DNA of 64,000 bases from contig JAWKHX010000014.1 in assembly GCA_041394605.1 (NCBI GenBank), forward strand, positions 1-64,000, written 5' to 3'. The notes below the pieces were generated by a model. It worked only from the letters and a program-made list of their open reading frames with translations. It was not told where the DNA came from and ran no database searches. This DNA is from UBA668 sp041394605 (lineage in GTDB: Bacteria > Actinomycetota > Acidimicrobiia > Acidimicrobiales > Ilumatobacteraceae). Shown piece after piece: positions 1 through 9,648 of this stretch. The translations under genes were made by a program, and so were the position numbers. Position 1 is the first letter of the stretch; each line of letters starts with the position of its first letter.

Positions 1-213
1 CTCGGCGGCCGCCAGCACCTTCATCAGGTACGGCAACTCACCGGCAACCGCGGTGAGCGAATGTCCGCTCGCCAGCGTCGCCGGCCCGCCAGGGTGGGTG
101 CCCAGCCAGAGCTCGGCCCACGGCCGCCCGTCCGCCCCGACACCCAGCAGCTGGGGGATGAACGCCGGGTCGCCCCATGCGTAGTGGTGCACGACACCCC
201 GAACGGCCCGCAT
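1..213 (-). CDS. manA: Mannose-6-phosphate isomerase, class I (N-terminal part, cut by window edge)
   Basis: The first 71 residues run off the left edge of the window. They begin MRAVRGVVHHYAWGD and continue with a PWAELWLGTHPGGP segment and LPYLMKVLAAAE, the pattern of type I phosphomannose isomerases (cupin fold, zinc-dependent fructose-6-P / mannose-6-P interconversion feeding GDP-mannose synthesis). The ATG at 213 is preferred to an in-frame ATG at 237 because a TANNNT hexamer (TAGCGT) lies exactly 7 bases before it, as at many other genes here. The zinc ligands and most of the catalytic domain lie outside the window. It is downstream of nucS on the same strand, with its own promoter. Confidence 0.85.
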   Translation of the reverse strand, partial: MRAVRGVVHHYAWGDPAFIPQLLGVGADGRPWAELWLGTHPGGPATLASGHSLTAVAGELPYLMKVLAAAE

Positions 214-220
214 GGGGCCA

Positions 221-226
221 ACGCTA
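221..226 (-). promoter_or_regulatory. -10 element of manA, leaderless type
   Basis: TAGCGT is read on the minus strand and ends 7 bases before the ATG at 213. The hexamer and spacing recur across the window; transcription would start at the start codon. No clear -35 box. Confidence 0.45.
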
Positions 227-276
227 CCGGCGGCCATTGTGCGGGGTGGTGTGGGGTGGTGCGGTGTGGAGCCGGC

Positions 277-936
277 TCAGAAGAGGCGCAGGTCGTCGGG
301 GCGCATGCCGCGGAGCTCGTCGTAGTCGATCTCCACCACCCGGTAGCCGCGGGCCTCGGCCAGCACCCGCGCCTGGGGCTTCACCACCTGGGCCACGAAC
401 ACGCCCCGTACCGCGCCGAGCGAGGAGTCCAGGTGCAGCCGCTCGATGTAGCGGGTGAGCTGCTCCACCCCGTCGATCTCGCCACGCCGCTTCACCTCCA
501 CCGCCACCACCTGGCCGCCGGCGTCGCGGCACACCAGGTCGATCGGCCCGATCGCCGTCTGGTACTCCCGGCGCACCAGCGTCAGCCCGTCCTCGATGGT
601 GTGCGGGTTGGCGGCCAGCAACTCCTGCAGGTGGGCCTCCACCCCGTCCTTCTGCAGGCCGGGGTCCTCGCCCAGCTCGTGGCTGCTGTCGGTGAACACC
701 TCGTGGAGGTGGATGGTGAGCTGCTCGCCCTTCGGGTTCACCACGACCCAGTGATCGTCGTTGTCGGTGAGCGTGTTGGGCGCATTCATCCAGTTCAGAG
801 GCTTGTAGGCGCCACCATCGGCGTGGATGGCCACACACCCGTCGGCCTTCACCATGATGAGGCGGGTGGCCTCCGGGAGGTGGGCGTCCAGCCGGCCGGC
901 ATAGTCGACAGAGCAGCGGGCGATCACCAAACGCAT
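277..936 (-). CDS. nucS: Endonuclease NucS (mismatch-specific)
   Basis: A 219-residue protein of full NucS length. NucS cuts both strands at mismatches and replaces MutS/MutL repair in most actinobacteria. The N-terminal beta-rich domain (MRLVIARCSVDYAGRL) is followed by a RecB-like nuclease core with IDLVCRD and VAVEVKRRGEIDGVEQLTRY, which supply the acidic residues and the E-x-K lysine. The extreme C-terminus, DDLRLF, fits the known sliding-clamp-binding peptide of this family, so DnaN is the expected partner. The ATG at 936 is supported by a TACCGT hexamer 7 bases upstream. It lies between a UbiB-family gene and manA, with no functional link to either that I can see. Confidence 0.95.
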   Translation of the reverse strand: MRLVIARCSVDYAGRLDAHLPEATRLIMVKADGCVAIHADGGAYKPLNWMNAPNTLTDNDDHWVVVNPKGEQLTIHLHEVFTDSSHELGEDPGLQKDGVEAHLQELLAANPHTIEDGLTLVRREYQTAIGPIDLVCRDAGGQVVAVEVKRRGEIDGVEQLTRYIERLHLDSSLGAVRGVFVAQVVKPQARVLAEARGYRVVEIDYDELRGMRPDDLRLF

Positions 937-943
937 CCCTGCG

Positions 944-949
944 ACGGTA
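944..949 (-). promoter_or_regulatory. -10 element of nucS, leaderless type
   Basis: TACCGT on the minus strand ends 7 bases before the ATG at 936. The adjacent palindrome (951-1000) lies immediately upstream, where a -35 region would be. Confidence 0.45.
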
Positions 950-950
950 G

Positions 951-1000
951 CCGGTCGGAGTGTTTCCGGCTCGGAGGTCAGCAGGAAACACTCCGACCGG
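951..1000. repeat. Dispersed palindrome, family A, copy 1
   Basis: A perfect 17-base inverted repeat (CCGGTCGGAGTGTTTCC at 951-967 against 984-1000) with a 16-base loop. The loop, read in reverse complement, contains ACCTCCGAGCC. Stem and loop resemble two more copies at 38419-38473 and 42323-42367. It lies between the end of the UbiB gene and the start of nucS, so it could act as a terminator, but there is no T-tract and another copy lies between divergent genes. Confidence 0.8.
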
Positions 1001-1008
1001 GTTGGCCG

Positions 1009-2628
1009 TCACTTGGCGACGTGGTCGCGCATGCGCTTCTGGATCAGTTCGCGGCGTGCCTGGAGCTCGCGGTAGGTGAGCGAGTCGGTCTCGCTGCTGA
1101 CGCCGAACGACGCCTTCACCGAGTCCATGTTGAGCTCCACCGTGGTGTGGTCGATGCCCAGCTCCCGGCCGAGCCGCTCGCCGTGGCGTTCGGCGAACAT
1201 CATCGAGATCCGGGCGATCTCGGACAGCAGGTCCAGGTCCGGGGCCAGGCGGGCCATCGCCCCGTCGAGGAACACCATGTTCTTCACATAGAGCATGAGC
1301 TCCTTGGGCATCCGCGCCCCGTACCCCAGCAGGGCCTTCACCACCCGCTGCACCTCGGCGACGAGTTCCTCCCCGCTGAGGGTCGTGGGGTCCACCGTGG
1401 GTTGGTCCAGCCGCAGGTCGCGGATGACGGCCACCAGGTCCGTGTCCGCCGGCAGGGCGCCCAGGTCGCGCATCGCCGCCATCTGGCCCTGCACGTCGTT
1501 GGTGGTGCCGGCCACCATCATCCGCAGGAAAGCCAGCCGCCGCTCACCGGTGAGCCGGCCGACGATGCCGAAGTCCAGCAGCGCGGTGCGCCCGTCGGGC
1601 AGCACGAACAGGTTGCCGCCGTGCAGGTCGCCGTGGAACACGCCGTAGACCATGGCCCCCTCCATGAGGGCGATCATCGCCGTGCGCACCACCTCGTGGG
1701 TGTCCACCCCGGCGTCCTTCATGCCGGCGACGTCGTCGAAGTTGAAGCCGTGCACCCGCTGCATCACCAGCACCCGGCGGGTGACCAGCCGCGGGTGCGG
1801 CCGGGGCACCACGTACCCCTGATTGCCCAGCTCGCGCAGCATGGCGGCGATGTCCACCATGTTGGCGGCCTCCATGCGGAAGTCCAGTTCCTCCACGATG
1901 GTCTCGGCGAACAACTCCACCAGCGCCGGTGGGTTGGCGAGGGACGAGATGGGGATGCGCCCGACGAGGAACGGTGCCAGCCAGGCCATCACCCGCAGGT
2001 CGTTGCGCACGTGGGTGGCCACGGACGGCCGCTGCACCTTGACCACGACCTCCTCACCCGACCGCAGCACCGCAGCGTGCACCTGGGCGATGGACGCGGC
2101 GGCCAGCGGGGTGGGGTCGAACGAGGTGAACACGTCCTCCAGCCGGGCGCCGAGGTCGCCCTCCACCACCGTGCGGACCACCTCGAACGGCTCGGCGGGT
2201 ACCTGGTCGCGGCACTTCTTGAACTCGGCCACCAGCTCGGCGGGGAACAGGCCCTCACCGCTGGAGATGATCTGCCCGAGCTTGATGTACGTGGGGCCAA
2301 GCGCCTCGGCGGCCTCGCGCAGCCGCCGCGACACCTCGGCGCGGCTGGCCTCTGGTGTGCCGTACCGGCCACGCCGGGCCCGCCACAGCCACGGCAGCAC
2401 GGCCCGGCCCAGCGTGGCGGTGACCCGCACCACCCGCCGTCCGGGCGGCACCTTCGACGCCTTGGTGAGCACCGGCACTTCGGCGCGGGCGGCGGCCCGC
2501 AGGTCGGCAGCCAGGCCCAGCCAGCGGATCTCGCTCCCGCCAGGGCCGGTGGGGTCGGGCAGCACCCACGGGCCGTCCTCGGTGAACGCAGCCCAGCTGC
2601 AGTCGGGGAGCGCGGTCATGCCCTGCAT
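1009..2628 (-). CDS. ABC1/UbiB-family atypical protein kinase
   Basis: 539 residues. Family landmarks are in order: the KxGQ motif (TYIKLGQIISS), an alanine-rich nucleotide loop (PLAAASIAQVH), the catalytic HGDLHGGN and the metal-binding LDFG. UbiB/COQ8 proteins are atypical kinases or ATPases supporting quinone and isoprenoid-lipid biology; in actinobacteria, which make menaquinone, the substrate is not known. No clear transmembrane pair is seen in the C-terminal tail. Two in-frame ATGs (2628 and 2619) are possible starts and neither has a convincing Shine-Dalgarno or -10 element. The family is certain, the role is not. Confidence 0.85.
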   Translation of the reverse strand: MQGMTALPDCSWAAFTEDGPWVLPDPTGPGGSEIRWLGLAADLRAAARAEVPVLTKASKVPPGRRVVRVTATLGRAVLPWLWRARRGRYGTPEASRAEVSRRLREAAEALGPTYIKLGQIISSGEGLFPAELVAEFKKCRDQVPAEPFEVVRTVVEGDLGARLEDVFTSFDPTPLAAASIAQVHAAVLRSGEEVVVKVQRPSVATHVRNDLRVMAWLAPFLVGRIPISSLANPPALVELFAETIVEELDFRMEAANMVDIAAMLRELGNQGYVVPRPHPRLVTRRVLVMQRVHGFNFDDVAGMKDAGVDTHEVVRTAMIALMEGAMVYGVFHGDLHGGNLFVLPDGRTALLDFGIVGRLTGERRLAFLRMMVAGTTNDVQGQMAAMRDLGALPADTDLVAVIRDLRLDQPTVDPTTLSGEELVAEVQRVVKALLGYGARMPKELMLYVKNMVFLDGAMARLAPDLDLLSEIARISMMFAERHGERLGRELGIDHTTVELNMDSVKASFGVSSETDSLTYRELQARRELIQKRMRDHVAK

Positions 2629-2789
2629 GATCGCAGCGGATCGGCCGTGCTGCCACCCGGGCAGGTCCGTCGCTGGTCACAGCGTCAGCGTGCCGCCCAG
2701 GGGTCCCAGGCCGGCTCGGCCGTGCGCAGGAAGGCCTCCACCTCCGAGCGCACCACGGCATGGGGCAGGTTGCTGCCGTCGTCGTCCGG

Positions 2790-3431
2790 TTAGCGGGAGG
2801 TCAGCCGGTCGGCCGTCGCCTCGGGCACGGTGACGACGGCCAGGTCCACCTCCGGCACGCCGTCCAGGGTCGCGGTGCCGCTCGCCAAGGCCTGCATGCT
2901 GGCCTCCAGGTGGGCGTCCTCGTCGTCCCACCACGGGCGCACGGAGGCGGGGTCGTCCAGCATCGCCAGCACCCGGGGCAGGGTCGCTTCGTAGAGCGCC
3001 GCGCACTGCGCCTCGTAGCCCCCGGCGAAGACCGCCGGGTCCAGCGGCGAGCGGTCCGGGTCGTCGAAGGCCGCCAACGCCATGGCCACCCGCATGGCGC
3101 CACGGTCGGCGAACGTGCCGAAGTCGCCCGCCCGGGCGAGGTCGACCAACTGCTCGCGCCGCCGCCAGGCCTCGTCGCCGAGCGTCAGCAGCGCCACACC
3201 GGCCAGCCCGTCCTGGTCGAAGTGGTTGTTCGAGACCAGCGCCACCCCGGCCGGCAGCGCACCCTGCTCGATGGCCCGGACGGCGATCTGCGCCGACAGA
3301 TCGTCCTGCAGATCGAGCGGCGTGGGGCTGCCCGGCCAGTGGGAGAGGGTGAGCACCGTGGACGGAGTGGCCGAGCCGTCGACGATGACGTTCGGTGTGT
3401 CGCCGAGCAGATGGTAGGGATGGAACCGCAC
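2790..3431 (-). CDS. DUF6687-like conserved protein, premature stop near C-terminus
   Basis: Conserved actinobacterial protein of unknown function, resembling the DUF6687 family from memory: N-terminal RFHPYH, then NVIVDG, TLTLSHWPGS, VSNNHFDQDGLAG, which may form a metal or substrate site (inference). The GTG at 3431 is chosen because TAAGGT lies 7 bases upstream. The frame ends at TAA (2790-2792), yet the same frame continues without a stop for 34 codons to a TGA at 2685-2687 with sensible coding (DDDGSNLPHAVVRSEVEAFL). The natural protein was therefore probably about 248 residues and the TAA is a nonsense mutation or a base error. Confidence 0.65.
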   Translation of the reverse strand: MRFHPYHLLGDTPNVIVDGSATPSTVLTLSHWPGSPTPLDLQDDLSAQIAVRAIEQGALPAGVALVSNNHFDQDGLAGVALLTLGDEAWRRREQLVDLARAGDFGTFADRGAMRVAMALAAFDDPDRSPLDPAVFAGGYEAQCAALYEATLPRVLAMLDDPASVRPWWDDEDAHLEASMQALASGTATLDGVPEVDLAVVTVPEATADRLTSR

Positions 3432-3438
3432 ATCTGTG

Positions 3439-3444
3439 ACCTTA
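3439..3444 (-). promoter_or_regulatory. -10 element of the DUF6687-like gene
   Basis: TAAGGT on the minus strand ends 7 bases before the GTG at 3431 and decides between several in-frame starts. It sits back-to-back with the plus-strand hexamer at 3459. Confidence 0.4.
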
Positions 3445-3458
3445 GACACACCGTTGGC

Positions 3459-3464
3459 TAGTCT
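3459..3464 (+). promoter_or_regulatory. Possible -10 element of the PEP-utilising gene
   Basis: TAGTCT lies 55 bases upstream of the ATG at 3520, which would give a leader of about 50 bases. That leader ends with a G-rich Shine-Dalgarno-like run (ggggggac). The same hexamer with a similar long leader precedes potA at 53263. Confidence 0.35.
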
Positions 3465-3519
3465 GCCCCGAACGCTCATCGACGCGGTGGGCCGGCCTGA
3501 GCTGTCTGGGGGGACTTCC

Positions 3520-5187
3520 ATGGGCGATCGCTACTTCGTCACCGACACGGCGCTGTCCGCGCGCTTCCCGATCTACACGAGGGCCAACGTGGGCGAGGTG
3601 TTCCCCGACCCGGTCACCCCGCTCACCAGCTCGTCGGCGCTGTGGGAGGCCGAGGTCGGCTGGCGTGACGCCTGGGAGCGGATGGGGGCCTTCGAGCTCG
3701 CCGAGTTCCCGGAGGACGACTTCTGCCAGCTGGGCGTGCAGGGTGGCTACTGCTACCTCAACGCCTCGCTGATCCGCCTGTTCGGCGAGCGCGCCCCCGG
3801 CCTGAGCTGGCAGGACATGGACGCCCAGTTCTTCGGCGCCCAGCCCGGCATCCCTCCGTACGAGGAGATGGAGGGCGACGTGCGGCCCGACCTCAGCGAG
3901 AAGATCGGCGCCACGTTCCAGTGGGTGTTCGGCCAGACCAGCCTGTCGGACCTCACCCAGCTCACCGAGGACCGCGCCCGCACCAAGCAGATGCGCGCCG
4001 ACCGGCCGGACTTCACCCAGCTCACGCTGGAGGAGTGCTGGCAGAAGTTCCTGGACATCGTGCCGGTCCACCGCCACCTCTTCGCCCAGCACCTGTTCAC
4101 CACCTACATGGCCACGGTGCCGGTGGGTGTCATCAGCGGGGTGGCCACCGCCGTCGGCCGCCCCGACCTGATCATGCCGATCATCGCCGGCATCGGCGAG
4201 GTGGACTCCGCCGAGCCCAGCCACGCCATGTGGCGGCTGTCCCGCATGGCACCGGACAGCGACGAGTTCCGCGCCGCGTTCGACGAGTTCCTCTACGAGT
4301 TCGGCAGCCGCGGCCCGAACGAGTGGGAGAGCCGCTCGCCGACCTGGGAGACCCGCCCGGCGCTGGCCATGGCCGCCATCGAGCGGATGCGCCTGTCGCC
4401 CGACTCCGCCGACCCTGCAGGCCACCACGCCGAGCGTGCTGCCGAGCGCGCCGCCGCCAGCGCCGAACTGCTGGCGATGGTGGAGGGCGACCCCGCCACG
4501 CACGGCCAACTCGCCGCGGCCATCGCCTGCTCTGCCGCCTGGCTGCCGGGCCGCGAGCGCACCAAGACCAACACCATCCGCGCCATCCACGAGATGCGGA
4601 TGGCCATGCGCGAGATCGGTGCCCGCATGGTGGCGGCCGGCGCGTTCGACGAGATCGAGGACTTCGGCTTCGTCACCAAGGACGAGATGCCGGCTCTGTT
4701 CGCCGACCCGATGTCCTTCGCCGGCATCGTGCGAGAGCGTCGGGCCGAGTACAACCGCCTGCTGGAGCTGGAGCCGCCGTTCGTGTTCGTCGGGCGCACC
4801 GACGGGCCGGACACGTGGCCGCGCCGCGACGCCGAAGCAGCCGACCGGCTGGGCGCCGGCGACGTGTTGGCCGGCATGGCCGGCTGCCCGGGTGCTGCCG
4901 AGGGCATCGCCCGTGTCGTGCTGGACTCCAACGACCCCACGGCGCTGGAACCCGGCGACATCCTCGTCGCGCCGATCACCGACCCGTCGTGGACACCGCT
5001 GTTCGTGCCCGCGGCCGCCGTGGTGGTGGACGTGGGTGCGCCGCTCAGCCACGCCATCATCGTCAGCCGCGAACTGGGGATCCCCTGCGTCATCAGCGCC
5101 ACGGGCGCCACCCGGCGCATCCCCGATGGTGCCCGCGTGAGGGTGGACTCCAGCACCGGCATGGTGACGATCCTCGAACTGCCCTGA
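3520..5187 (+). CDS. PEP-utilising enzyme mobile-domain protein
   Basis: 555 residues. The C-terminal 80 residues form a swivelling phosphohistidine domain with the signature APLSHAIIVSRELGIPCV; His511 is the predicted phospho-acceptor. The remainder resembles the central region of PEP synthase / rifampin-phosphotransferase-like proteins, but no N-terminal ATP-grasp domain is present, so it may depend on a partner protein or transfer phosphate differently (inference). The ATG at 3520 follows a Shine-Dalgarno-like G run; earlier in-frame codons would extend into the divergent promoter region. It is monocistronic, divergent from the DUF6687-like gene and followed by a drug exporter with its own promoter. 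Confidence 0.75.
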   Translation: MGDRYFVTDTALSARFPIYTRANVGEVFPDPVTPLTSSSALWEAEVGWRDAWERMGAFELAEFPEDDFCQLGVQGGYCYLNASLIRLFGERAPGLSWQDMDAQFFGAQPGIPPYEEMEGDVRPDLSEKIGATFQWVFGQTSLSDLTQLTEDRARTKQMRADRPDFTQLTLEECWQKFLDIVPVHRHLFAQHLFTTYMATVPVGVISGVATAVGRPDLIMPIIAGIGEVDSAEPSHAMWRLSRMAPDSDEFRAAFDEFLYEFGSRGPNEWESRSPTWETRPALAMAAIERMRLSPDSADPAGHHAERAAERAAASAELLAMVEGDPATHGQLAAAIACSAAWLPGRERTKTNTIRAIHEMRMAMREIGARMVAAGAFDEIEDFGFVTKDEMPALFADPMSFAGIVRERRAEYNRLLELEPPFVFVGRTDGPDTWPRRDAEAADRLGAGDVLAGMAGCPGAAEGIARVVLDSNDPTALEPGDILVAPITDPSWTPLFVPAAAVVVDVGAPLSHAIIVSRELGIPCVISATGATRRIPDGARVRVDSSTGMVTILELP

Positions 5188-5234
5188 TGGCTGGGTGAAC
5201 TGATTCCGCCTCGTTGGTGAACGGAGGGTGGCGT

Positions 5235-5240
5235 TACCGT
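5235..5240 (+). promoter_or_regulatory. -10 element of the DHA2 exporter gene, leaderless type
   Basis: TACCGT ends 7 bases before the GTG at 5248. Confidence 0.45.
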
Positions 5241-5247
5241 CGCCCGA

Positions 5248-6711
5248 GTGACCACCACGCTCCATACCCCCTCGTCGCACGACGAGGTCGTCCGTGTCTT
5301 CGGCCGGCCGATGGCCTACAAGTGGGTCGTCGCCATCGTCTATGTGTCCGCCCTGTTCCTGGACATCCTGGACACCACCATCGTCAACGTGGCGCTGCCG
5401 AAGATGGGCGAGGAACTGCACACGGTCAGCGCAGAGTGGGTGGTGCTCGGCTACACCCTCAGCCTGGCGGTGTGGATCCCCACCAGTGGCTGGCTGGGCG
5501 ACCGCATCGGCACCAAGAAGACGTTCCTGTTCGCGCTCGCCGCGTTCACCACCGGGTCGGCGCTGTGCGGCATGGCCCAAACGCTCGGCCAGCTCATCGC
5601 CTTCCGGGTCATCCAGGGCATCGGCGGCGGCATGCTCACGCCGGTCGGCATCGCCATGCTGTTCCGGGCGTTCCCCCCGGCGGAGCGGGCCAAGGCCTCC
5701 ACGGTGGTGATGGTGCCCACCCTGCTGGCACCCGCCCTGGGGCCCGTGCTCGGCGGTCTGATCACCGAGTACTGGGACTGGCGGTGGATCTTCTACGTGA
5801 ACGTGCCGATCGCCCTGGTCGCCCTGTGGTTCGGCTTCCGCCACCTGCGTGAACACAAGGAGGAGACGGCCAAGGGGTTCGACATCTATGGCTTCGCCCT
5901 GTCGGGGGCGGCGCTTGCCCTCATCGTGTACGCGCTGAGCGACGGGCCACGGTCGGGCTGGACGTCCACCACGGTCATCGGGACGGCGCTCGCCGGTGTC
6001 GTCGCAGCCGTCCTGCTGGTGGTGGTGGAGCTCAAAGTCCACAACCCGATGGTGGAGCTGCGCCTGTTCTCCAACCGCATGTTCCGCCAGTGCAACCTGG
6101 TGGGCCTGTTCTCGATGGCCAGCTTCCTCGGGGTGACGTTCGTGATGCCGCTGTACCTGCAGAGCATCCGCGGGCAGGACCCGCTCACCAGTGGCCTCAC
6201 CACCTTCCCGCAGGCGTTCGGGGTGATGATGTCCTCGTTCATCGCCGGCCACCTCTACGCCCGAATCGGTCCGAAGCGGCTGATGAGCGGCGGCTTCCTC
6301 GCGGCCGGGCTCACCATTGCGCTCTACGTGACACTGGACGTGGACACCAGCCTGTGGCTGATCCGCGGCCTGATGCTGCTGCGTGGGTTCTGCATGGGGT
6401 TCGCGTTCGTGCCCATGCAGGCAGCCAGCTATGCCACCATCCCGCCGTCGCAGAACGGCCGGGCGTCGTCGCTGTTCTCCACCCAGCGACAGGTGTCGGT
6501 GTCCATCGGGGTGGCCATCATGGCGAGCATCCTCGCGGCCCACATGCCGATCGGTGGGCTGGTGCCGGCCGCGGGGGTCACCGAGGCCATCCATGGCGTG
6601 CGGATCGCCTTCGGCGTGGCAGTGGTGTTCGCCATCATCGCGGCCGTGTTCGCCTGGTTCATCCGCGACGAGGACGCTCACGCCACGATGGTTGCCCGCC
6701 AGCGGAGCTGA
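5248..6711 (+). CDS. MFS transporter, DHA2 family (EmrB/QacA-type drug:H+ antiporter)
   Basis: 487 residues with about 14 hydrophobic segments, as expected for the 14-TM DHA2 family. Helix 1 carries LDILDTTIVNVALP (motif D1-like), the loop 2-3 motif A reads GWLGDRIGTKKTF, and motif C in helix 5 reads PTLLAPALGPVLGGLI. It is predicted to export lipophilic or cationic compounds using the proton gradient; the substrate cannot be told from sequence. The start is GTG at 5248 with a TACCGT hexamer 7 bases upstream. No regulator gene (TetR/MarR) lies next to it, which is unusual for inducible exporters. Confidence 0.9.
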   Translation: MTTTLHTPSSHDEVVRVFGRPMAYKWVVAIVYVSALFLDILDTTIVNVALPKMGEELHTVSAEWVVLGYTLSLAVWIPTSGWLGDRIGTKKTFLFALAAFTTGSALCGMAQTLGQLIAFRVIQGIGGGMLTPVGIAMLFRAFPPAERAKASTVVMVPTLLAPALGPVLGGLITEYWDWRWIFYVNVPIALVALWFGFRHLREHKEETAKGFDIYGFALSGAALALIVYALSDGPRSGWTSTTVIGTALAGVVAAVLLVVVELKVHNPMVELRLFSNRMFRQCNLVGLFSMASFLGVTFVMPLYLQSIRGQDPLTSGLTTFPQAFGVMMSSFIAGHLYARIGPKRLMSGGFLAAGLTIALYVTLDVDTSLWLIRGLMLLRGFCMGFAFVPMQAASYATIPPSQNGRASSLFSTQRQVSVSIGVAIMASILAAHMPIGGLVPAAGVTEAIHGVRIAFGVAVVFAIIAAVFAWFIRDEDAHATMVARQRS

Positions 6712-6726
6712 GCCTTCCCTCCCGGT

Positions 6727-6732
6727 TACAGT
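6727..6732 (+). promoter_or_regulatory. -10 element of the M16 peptidase gene, leaderless type
   Basis: TACAGT ends 6 bases before the ATG at 6739. Confidence 0.45.
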
Positions 6733-6738
6733 GCGCCC

Positions 6739-9630
6739 ATGACACCGAGGGTTGCGGGCGGGCTGCTGTGCGCGTTCGCGTTGACGGCGGCAGCGTGCAG
6801 CACCGGATCGGGAGTGCGGGCGGTCGAGTACCGCGACGCCGGCTCCACCACCACGGCGCCGCGCACGTCGGAACCCGACGACACGCCGTCGCTGCCACCC
6901 GACCGGGTGCTGGCGGTGGACGGCGACACCCGCATCGTCACCCTGGACAACGGGCTCACCGTGTACCTGCGGGAGAACGACCGCCCGGGCGGCAGCGTGG
7001 AGATGCGCCTGGTGGTCAACGCCGGCTCGGCGATGGAAGCCGCAGACCAGTCCGGCGTGGCCCACTTCCTGGAGCACATGCTGTTCAACGGCACCGACCA
7101 GTTTCCCGGCAACGACCTCATCGACGTGCTGCGGTCGTTCGGCATGGAGTTCGGTGCCGACGTGAACGCCTACACCAGCTACGACGAGACCGTCTACGAA
7201 CTGCATGTGCCGGTGGACGACCGCGACAACATCGGCACGGGCCTGGACGTGCTGGCTCAGTGGCTGAGCGGCGCCACCATCACCGAGGATGCAGTTCGCG
7301 ACGAGCGCGGCGTGGTGCTGGACGAATGGCGCCTGCGCGACCAGACGTTGGACGGGCGCCGTTACGCCGACCTGCTGGGCCTGTTCCTCGCCGGGTCGGG
7401 CTACGACGGCCGGCAGCCGATCGGGGAGGAGGACGCCATCCGCTTCATGGAAGCGGACGTGCTGCGCCGCTTCTACGACACCTGGTACCGGCCCGACAAC
7501 GCCGCCGTCGCGGTGGTCGGGGCCATGGACATGGACCGTGTGGAGGACATGATCCGCGAACGGTTCGAGGATCTCGAGCCTCGCGCCGACGCCGGGACGC
7601 GGCCGGATCTCACCCCGGGACCGTTCGTGGTCCCGCACACACTGGTCACGGAGGACCCCGACGCCGCCGGCACCGTGGCGGAGCTGACCTGGCCACTGGC
7701 CACCGGGGGCAGCGGTGGGGTGCGCGCCCTGCAGGAGCGCATCGAGCTGCAGGCGGCGTTCTCGGTACTCGCGAACCGGCTGGGCGACGACCTGGCCCGC
7801 GGACAGGCCGACTTCACCGCCGCCGACGCAGGGAACAACAGCTTCGTGCGCTATCTCGATGCGCCCAGCCTGTGGATCACTGCCGACCTGGCCGACCTGG
7901 ACGCGAGTGTGGACGCCCTGCTCGCCGAGTTCGAGCGGATCCGCCAGCACGGCATCGACCCGCTCGAGCTGGAGCGGGCGACGGCGCCGCTGCGGGCCGG
8001 CGTGGAGGCCGCCTACGAGGGGCGCCACACCCGCCAGGACCGCCAGTTCGCCGAGGAATACGTGGCCAACTTCCTCAACGGCCAGATGATCCCGAGCGCC
8101 AACGAACTGCACCGCACGCTCACCCGCATCCTCGACGACCTCACGCCCGACACCGTCGCCGCGCGTTTGACGGAACGGATGGACGCGAGCGCGCCCTTCC
8201 TCTACGTGAACGTGGAGGAAGGTGCGGACGGTGTGCCCACGGAGGCGGACCTGACCGGTCGGCTGACCGGCATGCGCGGGCTGGACCTGCCGGCACGGCC
8301 GCCGCTGGAGCCGGTGGGCGACGACCTGATGGACGCCCCCGACCCCGTTGCCCCGGTGAGCAGCGACCAGATGGCCGACGAGCCGTTCAGCTATCTGGAC
8401 GCGCACCGCTACGTGTACGCCAACGGCGCCACGGTGGTGATCAACCCGACGTCGATCATCGACGGCGAGGTGGTGATCGCCGCCTGGAGCGCCGGCGGGC
8501 AGTCGCAGATGGCACCGGAGGATGCCGTGTTCGCCTCGTACGCCACCCAGGTCGCGGCCACCAGCGGCCTCGGCACGCTGGACGCCGTGCAGGTGGCCAC
8601 CGTGATGGAAGCGTCCACCGTGGAGTTGCACCCGTACATCGCGCCGTCGGAGGAAGGGATCTGGGGCGGCATGAACAGCACCGATCTGGAGTTGGCGCTG
8701 CAGCAGATCCACCTGTGGTTCACCGCCCCGCACTTCGATGCCCCGGCGCTGGACGCGCTGGTCACCGCCGACCGCAACTTCGTCGACGACCCGAATGCCG
8801 ATCCGGACTACGCGGCCTGGGTGGCCCTGCAGCGGGCCCGCTACGGCAGCGACCCACGCTTCGCCGTGCTGCCCACCGGCAGCCAGCTGGACCGGCTGAC
8901 GACGGCCACCGTCGGGCGAATCTTCCGCGACCGGTTCTCCAACGCCTCGGACTGGGTGTTCTCGATCTCCGGCGACGTCGACCTGCGCGACGTGGAGGCG
9001 CTGGTGGACCGCTACCTCGGCACGTTGGAGGGCGACGGCACGCAAGAGGACTACCTGCCCGTGGAGCCGCCGGTGCCGGCCGGGGTGGTGACCCGCACGG
9101 TCCGCGCCGGCACGGGCGACCATGCCTCGCTGACGCTCCAGTTCGAGGTGCCCAGCGACGGCAGCGAGTACGAGACCGCGCTGGCCGACCTGCTGACCAA
9201 TGTGATCGACAGCCGCCTCACCGACCACATCCGCGAGGAGTTGGGCGCCAGCTACTCGCCGTATGCGGTGGTGCAGGTCGACCATGTGGTGGGAAGGGTG
9301 CTGGTGTACGTGTCCGTCACCGGCGACCCCGACGGGATGGACGAGTTGGCGGCGGCCGTGCTTGCCGATCTGGCCGACCTGGCGCTGCACGGGCCCACGG
9401 CGACGGAGTTCGACCACGCCATGGCGACGATGGCCCAGCAGTACAACTATGTGGACAACGGGGCGATCGCCTGGAACCTGGTGCGCGTCACCCAGGAGCC
9501 CGACTTCCTCGCCACCATCATGGGTGCGCTGGGGGCAGTGCAGGCCGTGACGATCGACGAACTCACCGCATTCGCGGCTCGGGTGCTGCCCACCGGGCAG
9601 TACATCCAGGTCACCCAGTTGCCCCGCTGG
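6739..9630 (+). CDS. M16 family metallopeptidase, lipoprotein, no stop codon at the expected end
   Basis: About 963 residues. The N-terminus is a lipoprotein signal peptide with lipobox TAAAC (Cys20) and a Ser/Thr/Pro linker, so it is anchored outside the membrane. The first half carries the inverted zinc motif HFLEH (His109, Glu112, His113) and a downstream DERGVVLDEW helix for the third ligand. The second half is a typical inactive M16 partner domain ending QYIQVTQLPR. Homology ends near 9627, but no stop appears there in any frame and the open frame runs on to about 10305 over the convergent hydratase gene. A TGG at 9628-9630 could be a misread TGA. Confidence 0.8.
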
Positions 9631-9648
9631 CTGGCGGGGCCGTGGCGG

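Noticed and set aside
3442..9417. A 1,991-codon open frame on the minus strand opposite the PEP-utilising, MFS and M16 genes, and similar long antisense frames (61-2793, 15154-18750, 48031-52683).
   Set aside because: They mirror real genes, have His/Gly/Arg/Val-rich composition and no domain; long antisense frames are expected at this GC content.
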